Shown piece after piece: positions 1 to 10,500 of a stretch of 64,000 nt of DNA. The position numbers and the translations under genes are program-made. The first letter of the stretch is position 1, and each line of letters opens with the position of its first letter. The stretch covers positions 6,388,501 through 6,452,500 of the forward strand of contig NC_135247.1 of the NCBI RefSeq assembly GCF_947623445.1, read 5' to 3'. A model generated the notes under the pieces. It was not told the DNA's origin, ran no database searches, and saw only the letters and a program-made list of their open reading frames with translations. The DNA comes from Clavelina lepadiformis. Its lineage: Eukaryota; Chordata; Ascidiacea; Aplousobranchia; Clavelinidae.

Positions 1-2187
1 ATGCTGATCTTTCTGATTTAACATATGCTTACGGTTGGAGAACTGGTGCTGTTATTCCAGAATTAGAAGAAGAAATAGCCATAATGAATACAAAGTTATT
101 CGGCAAGTCTGTCATATGGCTTCAAACGCTTGAACGTCTATTGGAGCGAATGCAAGTATGCTATTATTACCTATATATATATTTAGATTTTAAGAAGATG
201 TCATTATAGATTCAAACATTAATGCCATACATCAACACTAGGGTTATTAAATAATTGGAATTCTGAAAGCTAATATGTTGAGGTTAATGATAGACAATGT
301 TGCTGAACCCATTCTTCAATAATTGATATACACGATAGTATAGACCAGTGATGGGCAAACTGCGGCTCGCCGGCATGTTTTTTGTAGCTCTGCTAGTCGA
401 ATCGTAAAATTCCAAAAAAGTTGTAAAGGTTACCAAGAGTACCGTTTATGAACATTTCTCTCTTTTTCTTTTCTTTATTTAGGCCAGCATTTCGTTTATG
501 ACGTAACACTAAACAAAGAATCCGAAGAGTTAGTTAACAGCAAGTCATTTCATTTCATTGCAAAGACAGTAAGCTTTAGCTCAGTTTAGTCTACTTAAAT
601 ACACTGCAAAATGAAAACGATGACATGTAATGCCAGCAAAAAACGAAAAAGTGAAGATGAAAACAGAGATTTTAAATCTAGAGTGAGAAGAAAACTATGT
701 GTTTACTAGTCAAGGAAATAAACCTCTGTGTCTAATCTGCCATACAAAACTGAGCCAAAACAAAGGCTTATTTTTTGTACTGAAATAATTTTGAAGCTCT
801 CTGGTACTTGTATTTTCTGCAAATTGCTCTTCCATTGAATACATTTGCCCACCCCTGGTACAGACCAACTGGTGCAAACTATTAAAAATGACATACCCAA
901 TATCCTTGCAAAAACAACAATAAAGAAGCCATTGATTTACTAGGAATCATGAATAAAACATGACATAGCCAAGCTTGGGGATAAAGTTTTCGCCTAATTT
1001 CTTTAAAATAACTGTGGCTAAGCTCAACTTTGATTTGTTCGTGCAGTTCACATCTCACTAAAATTCTTCTTCTTTCGTATGAGGTCGGCTCAAGTATATT
1101 CAGCTACCAATTGCAGCCATTTCTTCCCTTCTTCGTGAGGGGTCTTCAGGTCCTCTTAGCCTATGGGTGGGTGTAGGACACGACAGTCGAAGATGATGTG
1201 TTCTGCTGTTTGTGATTCTGCACCGCAAATGCATGATGGTGATGTTTTGAGGCCCCAGCGGTGCATGCATTCGCCAAAACGGCCTACTCCAGTTCTGAGG
1301 CGGTTCAGGGTTGTCCAGACCTTTCGAGGAAGGTCTGCGCCAGCGTATGAGTATTGAAAACGTACAATAAAACGTTTAAGCACACCATATTAGAAAATAG
1401 AAATATATTAACCATTTTTCATGATAACCTGATGTGAGGAGCCTAATCTTTGAAAGTAGAAAAATCAGTTTTGATAATTTGATTATATTAGTTATTTATA
1501 TGAAAAGCTGAAAACCGGTCAAAAGCATTTTTTTAAACTTATTTTGCGACACTGAAATAATCCAAACCACATTGTAAGGATTTTAATTTTATAATTTAGG
1601 CATTTTAGTTGTTTTGATACTAATTCCTAGAACTAATCCCAACTTCCAAATTATCCTGAAAGAGTCTGAACTATAGACAATTTTTGACATGTTATCTCTA
1701 TCTGTTTTATAGATAATTCTTCCAGTATAGGTGTATCTATACATAATTTTGTGTTTATGAGAACAAGATTAGTTTTACTTTGTTGTATTTTGTTTTGTCT
1801 TTTTACTTTATTTTTTTTAGAAATCGTTTGCACAAATTTTACTTGCAGATTTATCGGGATGCTGAAAGTCAGCAGGTTCTGCGTGATTGGTTGAATGAAC
1901 GTGATGATTTGAAGGTCATCGTGAAAGAGATATTCAATCCACACTTTGGTTCTGTCTTCCGATCTCATTTGTCAGCATCCTTCTTTACAGGAAGACTTTG
2001 TAGAATTGCTGACATTTATACATCACGTGTTACAAATTTGTTGCATTATTATCCAAATCATTTCTTTTTTCCAGTGCGTGGAACGCTAGCTCACGAACAT
2101 ATCATTAGTCTTGCTTATCAGCATGATGGTTTTGACTACGCTATTGAACGTGCATTGAGAGACAAACGTACAGGTGTTCCAAAGTAA
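1..2187 (+). CDS. 5'-nucleotidase domain-containing protein 2/3-like, C-terminal part
   Basis: Last two coding exons of a HAD-superfamily cytosolic purine-type 5'-nucleotidase family protein (NT5DC2/NT5DC3 type); the start lies left of the window. Exon 1 (1-155, frame from base 3) reads [20 protein letters not shown] and ends in a phase-0 GT donor; exon 2 (1849-2187) starts [20 protein letters not shown] and ends at TAA 2185-2187. Family hallmarks seen are the post-catalytic 'GWRTGA(I/V)IPEL' block, the 'FGSVFR' block and '[29 protein letters not shown]'-like tail. The HAD catalytic motif I would be encoded upstream. The family is annotated as hydrolase-like but physiological substrates are poorly defined. 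The 1.7-kb intron holds a hAT element and a LINE fragment. Confidence 0.88.
346..857. mobile_element. non-autonomous hAT (Charlie-like) DNA transposon in NT5DC intron
   Basis: The element runs from CAGTGATGGGCAAACTGCGG to ...TTTGCCCACCCCTG, imperfect terminal inverted repeats typical of hAT elements. It is flanked by an 8-bp target duplication, GTATAGAC (338-345) and GTACAGAC (858-865), with one mismatch. Internally, from about 611 on the plus strand, a decayed reading ([13 protein letters not shown], then an LCLICH-like stretch in another frame) recalls the N-terminal BED/zinc-finger region of hAT-derived transposases such as those of the GTF2IRD2/ZMYM6 type. The frame is broken and only 512 bp remain, so it is a dead deletion derivative. 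Confidence 0.75.
1060..1383 (-). mobile_element. 3' fragment of a non-LTR retrotransposon (LINE)
   Basis: Minus-strand frame 1156-1383 reads through the conserved C-terminal end of many LINE reverse-transcriptase ORFs: '[12 protein letters not shown]', then a Cys/His knuckle '[17 protein letters not shown]'. Downstream on that strand the sequence ends in a GAAGAA-rich tail near 1060-1070, as expected for a LINE 3' end. The reverse transcriptase core is absent, so this is a 5'-truncated copy inside the NT5DC intron, inserted opposite to the gene. Confidence 0.8.
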
Positions 2188-4440
2188 AACGTCATATTAT
2201 GAATGTTAAATTTTATCGTTTTCAAGTTTTCCTTTTAGTTTCAGTACTTGTTGGTACATCTTGTTATTAGTTTTGTTTCTCTGGAAACGACTCATATTTT
2301 TTAACTGACTACTCATTTCAGTTTCATTTTGATGAGTTTTTTTATTTCAACAGTTTCCAAAAGTACTACTTTTAATTCACTTGCAGTAATACATGTTAAC
2401 TTAAATTTATCGTTTCAAAAGCACCAACGACTTAAGAACAGAACTGTTTGCCTTTAGATAATATCCTTATATTAAGTGTTATTATTCTGGTAGTGTAAAA
2501 TTATATTAAGATATTTATGAAAATTTCTAAATAATGTATAGTCTGTAGAATATCCTAGTGATATTTGTTGGCTTGCTCATATCAGCTTTTACTGTCAAAA
2601 ACATCTTAAATATACTTCCCTGTATTCTTAACGTAATATTATTTTTGGGATATATCATTTTGAGTCTTATGCATTGTCATGCAATTGTGTATTTTTACCT
2701 ACAGAACTGCCGATGGATCGGCACATCTGACTGCTTTCGATCATTAACATGGTCGTGATGCATACTGTCATATCACTGTGTTATCAAGCATGCCAAAATT
2801 GTAGGCCGAAAGAGATTTGTTGAGTTTTATTTAACTTTATACTTACGTGTTTATCAAGGTTAGAAAAATTGCATTGATTGCCTGTTCTTTGGTCAAAGCA
2901 TTCTTGCCTAATTTTGGTGCTATATACTGTACATCCTTACATCAATCCGCTGTACGGCACAATTCCAGGTTAACTGTTGTACCTTATCGCTTTACTTGTT
3001 TTGTGTGTACCACATAACAGTTTTTGCACCACTACGGTTGTTAAGCATGCTGATTGGTTTATTATTAGACTATATCAGGTAATCTGTATCAAAATGTTGC
3101 TTGCTCTCATTGGGTGTATTCACCGTGTTAGTTTCTAAATCATTTCACCACTTTAGCAGGAAAACTTGCTCAAGCGTTTATTTACGTCATTGGTCTGGTA
3201 ACTGACCGAGAATTATGGGTTAAAATATTGCACAGCCATTTACTAAATACTGCGTTGTGAACTTGCAAGCCTCACGTCCATAAAAGTTTATAGTATTAGT
3301 ATAGCATAAATTTTTGCACACATTTCCAGAGTAGTAAACAAGACAGCAAACTCAAGTCGCACATCGAGTAATATTCTTTTTGAAGCTCAATTGAGTCTTG
3401 GTAGAAGCAACTCGACTCATTTGCTAAATAAGAGTCGATTCAATCTAAGCCAAACAGAAAGCAAGAATATCATTTCTGTAAAGTTGTCAACCATAAACCT
3501 TTAGCATTGTTACAAAATTTTCTTCACTTGGCAACTCCGTATATCGTATATACCCGTTCGTAGACAAATAATTTCATTTTAAGTTAACACTTTAATGTGG
3601 TTGGACCAAAGAGTAGAGATTTGTTTTACGGTTCTAGGTCGATTCAACCCACAGACGATTCAACCCCCGGACGATTCATGTATCGATTCTAAATATAGAC
3701 TGTTGAGCAACATACTAGAAATTTAGCAAAAAATAGGCCTACCTTGCTTTAATAAAAATATGTTATTTCGTCAAATAATATAATTCTTTGATTCCAATTA
3801 AGGAAGAAACAATAAAAAATTGCATTGGCAGGTAGGCCTAAGTCCCCTAATCTGAAGCCGCACTTCAAAATTCTGAAACTAGTAATAGCCTATTTATCTG
3901 ATTTATTAAACAATCAAAATATTTTAATATGATTTATATGGAATGTGTTGGTTAAACATTTAAAATATAAGAAACTTTTTTTACACGTTTGGAGAAATAT
4001 TGTTTTTGAATATTCTGTCTGCATTTTGTTTTATATTAAATGGTAGCGACGAAAATAAGTTCGAAGTTAATCAATCTGGATTAATTTGTGTCCGCCTGCT
4101 ATGGTTGTGAGATGCTGTTATGAAATGACGTGGCTATGGGCTACATCTCACTCCATGTGGTGTTGCAGGCTGCGTGAACAATTCGGCATAGCACTTGCTA
4201 TCAGCAGAGCGGACAACGAAAATGATAAAATATTTATTAGCAAAACTATTGTAAACGACGAAAACCTAATTGAACTGATAATTATAAAGTACTAAAATGC
4301 TATCAATGAAAGAATTTAAATTAAACGAGTAAACGAAAACTTAAATTGGTTTAACTATAAAAGATTATGTTGTCTGAACCGTGTTAATCAAATTCTAAAG
4401 TAAAATAAAAAACAGGAAATAGTTTAGCACTCTTAAGATT
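2188..4440. other. 3' UTR and intergenic repeat-rich stretch
   Basis: Contains the 3' untranslated part of the NT5DC gene; I see no clear AATAAA close to the stop. No convincing coding exon was found on either strand. At about 3340-3460 an ACTCAAGTCG/GAGTCGATT-rich repeat occurs that resembles sequence at about 57590-57880 near the other end of the window. Confidence 0.5.
3639..3683 (+). repeat. copy of a 'GATTCAACCCACGG' repeat family
   Basis: GGTTCTAGGTCGATTCAACC followed by two more variants of CGATTCAACCC/GACGATTCA. The same motif string, with the same GGTTC..GGTCGATTCAACCCAC beginning, forms the left arm of a palindrome at 58014-58116. Here only one arm is recognisable. The start GGTTC is shared with the foldback element at 58670. 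Confidence 0.5.
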
Positions 4441-4444
4441 GACT

Positions 4445-5310
4445 TTATATTTTTCTACACGAGCTTTCGCAAGCATAAGCATGCTTCTTTAGGTGTACTG
4501 TAAAATGGCAAAAAAATATTTCAAAATTGCTCGATAAAGGTCTGCTTGGAAACAACAATCGCAATTGTGACGTAATATCTACATGCATCCAAGCAATCAC
4601 AAAATACTTAACAACGTAACAAGATAAAAAAATAAATTGGTAAATGAAAGGAAAACGGGAAGAAAGCCGTATTAAAGTCAAATAATGAATATTTATTTAT
4701 AAAGTCCCATAAAACCGGCATCTCTGTTAAGGCCGTCGTTAATGCAAATAAAGAAGTGAATGGCGCGCTGTTCCTCAATTCTGCGATCAAGACGGTTATT
4801 AGAAATTAATTTTCGTAATACGGTGATGCGTGAGTCGTTGATGTTATGGCCCGGTGAGTTGAAATGTTGAGCTAATGGTTTATAGTTATGTTCATGACGG
4901 ATATCACTTTTGTGACCCGTGAATCGTTTCCTCAAGGCTGATCCTGTTTCTCCCACGTAAACTGCCTTGGGGCAGCGTTGACAACAGATGACATAGATGA
5001 CGTTGGTGCTGTTGCATTGAAATCTCCCACTGATGCGATGCGTAAACCCATTTGGGCCGACAACACGGTCAGTTGTGTAGATGTAAGGACACAGTTGACA
5101 TCTGGTGTGTTGGCAGAGGAATGTTCCCACTTCTTCAGATGTGTCGGGTAATTTGCTCGACGTCAGGAAATTTCTGAGGTTGGGAGGTTGTCGGTAAGCT
5201 ATTAGAGGTTTGTTTGGAAAGATAGCATTGAGTGTAGGATCAACATTGAGAATGTCCTGTAGATCTTTAGCTATACGCTTTATGGGTCTCAGTTGTGGTG
5301 AGAATGTCAT
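4445..5310 (-). mobile_element. Penelope-like retroelement relic with GIY-YIG endonuclease end
   Basis: Minus-strand reading 4693-5310 (205 residues) contains 'VIYVICCQRCPKAVYVGET', 'LRKRFTGHKSDI' and 'KPLAQHFNSPGH', the GIY-YIG endonuclease block that forms the C-terminus of Penelope-like elements. The reverse transcriptase part is not present, so the copy is fragmentary and old. Beyond the ORF, 4455-4497 (minus strand) carries a hairpin and 'GCGAAAGCTCGTGTAGAA', which recurs at 21231 in the window together with its downstream flank; this is the probable pseudo-LTR region, known in this family to carry hammerhead ribozyme motifs. Confidence 0.8.
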
Positions 5311-6400
5311 GACGAGTGGAGTCCTATACGACTCTATACGTTTTTACATATTTTCAAGATAAAAGACTGGAACCAGTTACTAGATTGAAACGTCACCACT
5401 AGCGCCACTCAAGTCTTCAGCTTCGGACCAAGAGGGGTCTCCAGTTTCAGCACTACCATCTATTGGACCGCATTTGCATCTTTTTCGTACATCATTGTCG
5501 ATGTTCCAAAGAAGTTTTCATCTTGCAACGAGCAGTATTGTCATCACATTTTCCAAAGATTAATTATCATTAGTGGGCATTCACGCTGTTCAAGCTCGGG
5601 CTAATCAACAACGCCCTTCCTTAGTGCTATGGCCATCAGAAACAGGGCTCTTGCCCAGGATGGGGTTTCTTTTCCCATCCACTGATGTACAGCATTGAAG
5701 CAATTTTCATTCATCAGTTGCTTGAACACACCACCTGCTCGTTTGCTTAATTTTCACTTTTTCAACTAATGTTTTATGGATTTAAGTAGTTATAGGTTTA
5801 GTGGCCGTGCTAGTTGTTACCAGCAAATATCAACGTTATTTCTCTGGAGCACATTTTAAGCCTTTTCGGCTTTGTTACTTTTTCTTGTTCATTGGCGCGT
5901 GTTAGTAACGACTGGCTTGATTTTTCGTCCCTACTGCGCTTTTGGCGAAAAATAAAATGATTGATTGATGAGACCTAATGGCTTTTCGATGCTTGACATT
6001 TACACCTTATAGCTTCATCAATGCAAAGAACTTCGGGTTTCAACCGTTATATTGCGTTCTCTAGGAAGAACCTGTTCTCCTCCATTTCATTAGAGTCAGC
6101 TTGCTTGATTGCGCCCGACTTGACCGCTGTATTTACAATCAGACCACTTAGAAACTTGTAACGCTATAAGTCTTCAATCAATTCACCACAGTGATTTGTG
6201 TGTGTCGCATTTTGATATGATTTTCATGTTTCTAGGTATGTATAATTTATTAATTTTCTACACTTCACAACTGTTTTTTTTTACGTATTTTCTCTGTTTG
6301 GTACTAGCAGCTTTCCACATTAACTGAAATTCATTCCGGGGAAGCCCATAAACAGTTTCCCCCTAATGATATATGACGCAATTTATTCTGTTTTTTGTGC
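5311..6400. other. intergenic, no gene recognised
   Basis: Non-coding by inspection. At 5935-5975 an AAAATAAAATGATTGATTGA run with a short GATT repeat looks like the 3' tail of a retroposed element, but no body could be assigned. The right end passes into the SREBP promoter region. Confidence 0.4.
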
Positions 6401-6445
6401 GATGACGTAAAATCACGCCACAATCGAAGGTGCTTCTTGATTGGT
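6401..6445 (+). promoter_or_regulatory. SRE-like site with CCAAT (NF-Y) and CRE-like sites upstream of SREBP
   Basis: ATCACGCCAC at 6412-6421 differs by one base from the classic sterol regulatory element ATCACCCCAC. An inverted CCAAT box (ATTGG, 6440-6444) follows after exactly 18 bp, and TGACGTAA (6403-6410) lies immediately 5'. Vertebrate SREBP target promoters, including that of SREBF2, place an SRE 16-20 bp from an NF-Y site. Position 1.1 kb before the SREBP ATG suggests the SREBP promoter, with a non-coding first exon between; that exon is inferred, not seen. Confidence 0.5.
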
Positions 6446-6479
6446 TGAAACCATGGTGGCCTCATACGCCGCATCACAC

Positions 6480-7517
6480 ATTTGACTGAATATCAACAAC
6501 AGCAAGGTGCAGTCTGATGTACCAAGAAGAGCTGCTGAGCTGAGGAGTTTCATTAATTGTTTCAAAGATTAATTTTCTAACAGTGGACTGGTGGACGGTA
6601 GCAGGGTTTTGGCTGAACGAACCCTGACGTCCCTGCGTAGCTTAACTTTGTAAAAGTTTAGCGATTATGGCTGGTCTAATTAATGTCTACAGGCAGACAG
6701 GTTTAAAACTTGGACTAGCTTAAAATACTACGTTTGCCACTGCAGGCATAATAACACAAGATGCAAAGCACACAGATTGGAATCGGCAAACTTTGTCCGC
6801 CGAAGATTTATGCCAGCAGTCAAAATAGTTTACGCCAACATAAATATTGCATCAAAATTGTTAATTTGAAAATCTCTCCACTTAAAATGTATGTACATCA
6901 TCCACCATGTATGTAAATCAAAAATTTACAAACACAAAAATCCTCTGGCGTGAAAACTGCATTTGGTTTTTCGCCATAGATCTTTGTCGGAAAGGCCCTA
7001 GATTCCAGCCTGGTAAAGCATCACTGGTGAAATATAGAAAGTTGAACGCCAATGTATAATAAATGAACAAACTTGAATTGAGGCTTCAGTGCACGCCATC
7101 ACGTCAAAGTTTTCATGCATGATTATTGGTTGAAAACTGCAGTAGTTTCCAGTTGGGTCCCCGGTAAAGTCCACCCCACCAATAATAACAATTCTGCAAA
7201 CAGACATGGTCCAGGCCGAAAGGTATGCCACTAACGTGGTATGAGCTGTGACATTCAGACATCTATGTTGCCTGCAGGTTATTTTACACCAATTCAATTG
7301 GCCTATAGCTATGGAAATTTAAATGCCAGCACGCCAAATTTTTATCCAAGTGCTGAAATCTTTGTAAAACATTTTTTCTGTAAACTTGTATGTTCAAAAA
7401 TTATTCCTTTCTCAATTTAGGATATATTCTGTACTGCTGGAGGCACACACAAGACTATAGTTATAGGTTGCATACTGTAGTGCTTTTATCAAAAGTTTGT
7501 AGGCTATCCATCCGAAG
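6480..7517 (+). other. probable 5' UTR/first intron of SREBP
   Basis: No coding exon recognised. The ATG exon appears to begin after an acceptor-like ...AAGTTTGTAG at about 7492-7501, 17 bases before the ATG, so an upstream non-coding exon is likely somewhere between the SRE/CCAAT module and here. Antisense and sense ORFs in this stretch show no family likeness. Confidence 0.4.
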
Positions 7518-10500
7518 ATGGACTTAGCCTCGTATGTACTGGGAAGAGGTAATGATGATGACTTAAGTGCTAATTATGGCATGAGTGGTCTTGATCATAC
7601 ATCATCATTCGTGGATGCTATCTCTGAGGACATGACTGGTATTCCTGGAGGAAGTAATGTGGGAGACGATTTTATGGAAAATACGTTTATGGCTGATATT
7701 GATGGTTGGCTTACTTTGTATTATTTTTAATAAAGATTAAATATTCCTTAGAATTTTTTAAAGAAATGTTTGCCTCATTACATTCAGGATTTCCGGCTGT
7801 TATGTATAAAAGACCATTTTTTGGCTCTGTATTTCCCAAGTTGGAAAAATCTGCCAACTGTAAAGCCGCTAATTACCTGCTACTCTATCACAATTATGTT
7901 TTGTGTAACTACTACTTCCTGGTGGGGTACTAGACTGCTAAGCTAGTGGGTCATAAGTACATTGTACTACTGTAAAAATCGCTTATACTGACTGCGGCTA
8001 CACAATAACTGTGGAGATTGGACTTAGTCGCATAACTAACATTGTGCAGTAGTAATAGACAGCTAATCTATGTGAATTTGATACAGTAGTACAAGAAACA
8101 GACAGTTGTTTTGAAAATAATTCTCTAATATAGTAATAACAATATATTTCTTGTAATTGGTTTGGAAAAAAAATTTAACGTTCAGCAAATCCCCAATAAA
8201 AATAAAATCAATACAGAACATAAGGTTAGAAGCGACATTGACTGAATAGAATTTGCATTAACTGAAATAAATATATACTTTGGCCTAACAGTAAAAATAT
8301 CATAGTCTAATGTCAACATCGAAATCAGACTCAACCAAGATTTCCAGTGCAAGCTCTTTTACTCGATAAAAAACAGCAAACAAGGTGTCAGAATAAATCT
8401 AACACATGTGCAGTACTAATGCTCATTGTTAAGTTGAAGAGTGTGCTACTGTGCTTTTGTCAGGTGAAACATGAAACATCTCTATCGTTAAATTTAACAC
8501 AATTTTTGAAAAAAAAAGCTTAGTGGAGTTACAGTTGCTTACATATTTCAATATATGTAATACATAAAATTAAGCCATAGATTTTATTTCATTATTTTTT
8601 TGTCTTATAGACTATTATGTAAGAGAACTGTATTTGGTTTGGTTTGTATCGGCATGCGTAGGAACTTTGATAATATAAAACATACATATATATAAAGGAA
8701 CCTTGTATATACTGTACTTGTAGCCACATAAGTGTAAAATTGCTTGGGCCTTCTATTAAAACTTGAAACAGTTGGCAACCCTAGGCGATAGTATTCCTGA
8801 TATATGTGCAAATATAAATTTTGAATTTGACTTTCAAGTTATTTAATTTTACTAACTTTATATATATATATACATATAATTATTTTGTTTTTCAAACGTA
8901 GTTAAATAAAGTTTACTATTACAGAAATTCTACAAGGAATGTCGTACGAAAAACAGCCGGAAGAACTGTCCAATTCTGTTGTTGCAAATTCTGTTGGACA
9001 ACAGTCACTGAATGATTTGTTAAATGCCCCCCCACTATCAGCATCAACCTCTAAAAGTGTTGCTCGAAGAAGTCCGTTGTCTACCGGACTAAATGAAAAT
9101 ACAACATTTCCACCACCGCCCAATTCACCACCTGACATAAAACCGATCGTAGAGCAGGTTGATTTAGTTGTTAAACTTTAATTCTGCGTAAAGTTGTTCT
9201 TTCCTTTTCAATTATTCACTTTTCAATTTTAAGGATATAAATTATGTTGGTCTGTTACTTACTTTTTACAGACATTAGTTATACCCACTGCTGCAGTTTC
9301 TCCCATTCAAAATGTACTTCCAACAAAGTTGGAGCCAAGTCCTTCAATAGGACAAACTTCCACACAGCCAACAAGACTTCAGGTTTCCTAACTTGTATAT
9401 TTTTTAATCAATTGTTTATGAAGAATTTGGCAAAATGTAAAAATACATGTTTCTGGGTGATAGATAATTAAATCATTTTTACAGTATCATACATAGTACT
9501 ACTACTTTCTCATATTAACTAATAACTATAAAACTTACTTGGTTACTCTGCTGCAAATTCAGCTCATGCCAACCTAACCAGAGTGTTTTTATCCCGTGTC
9601 AACCACTAATCCAGCCAATTAAATTTTTTGTCAAAGTTGGCTAGAATAGAATTTTGAATTTTGAGAAATTAACTAGAATTTTGTCAAAGTTGGCTAGAAT
9701 AGAATTTTGAATTTTGAGAAATTAACTAGAATTTTGTCAAAGTTGGCATTGAATTGATGTGGACTGAATTAACTAGCATGTATTGACTAGCAGCTCACAA
9801 TAACTATAAAATGTAAACAAACAACTTCATTATTTTACCTTTTTAGGCATTGCTCATGACCCCCTCTGTACCCCAGGTCAGCTCCGTTAACCTAATTCCA
9901 GAATTGCTTACCAATTTGCAACAAAGCATATCTTCAGCTCAAGTCACTGTTGCACAGACTGTGCCTGTAGGTATCATGTTTCATGCAGCTAATACTATCC
10001 ATTTAGTTAATCTCACTATTCTTTTTTAATGTCCAAATCATATTGGCTTTGTAGGTGATTGCTACCCCACCTTTATCACCACAACAGCAACAGCAAAAAG
10101 TTAACAATGTGGATTGGGTAACAGCACTGCGGCAAAATCCTCACCTTCGTGAGCAAGTGCAGCGACAGATTGTGCAGAATCAAGTCGTGGAAAATGTACA
10201 TAGTTTAACTCCAGTTGGCAACCTATCACCAGTGCCATCACCTCCAATCGAGGATAATGCTTCTTCGCCGTTGCAAACTGTAAGTATGCAATTATACAAC
10301 TGAAAGTAGTGTACATCTTATAGTTACAAGCATGTTTACAGGCTATTATTTAGCAGGGAGTGCAGAGTGTTTTTAATGGAAGTGCTGTTATAACTCAAGT
10401 TCCATTGTTGGTGGATGGGCGAAAATACCCCATACAAAGGTAAACCTTGCAGCATCAACCGATTGCCGTTAAGAATTTTAGAGGGAATTGAATGGTACTT

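Noticed and set aside
6998-7297. 99-codon minus-strand ORF upstream of SREBP
   Set aside because: No family likeness and no exon-like boundaries; lies in the presumed SREBP first intron.
9961-9972. donor at 9970/9971 for SREBP exon 4
   Set aside because: Would shift the frame into the next exon; GT at 9967 (CCT|GTAGGT) keeps it open.
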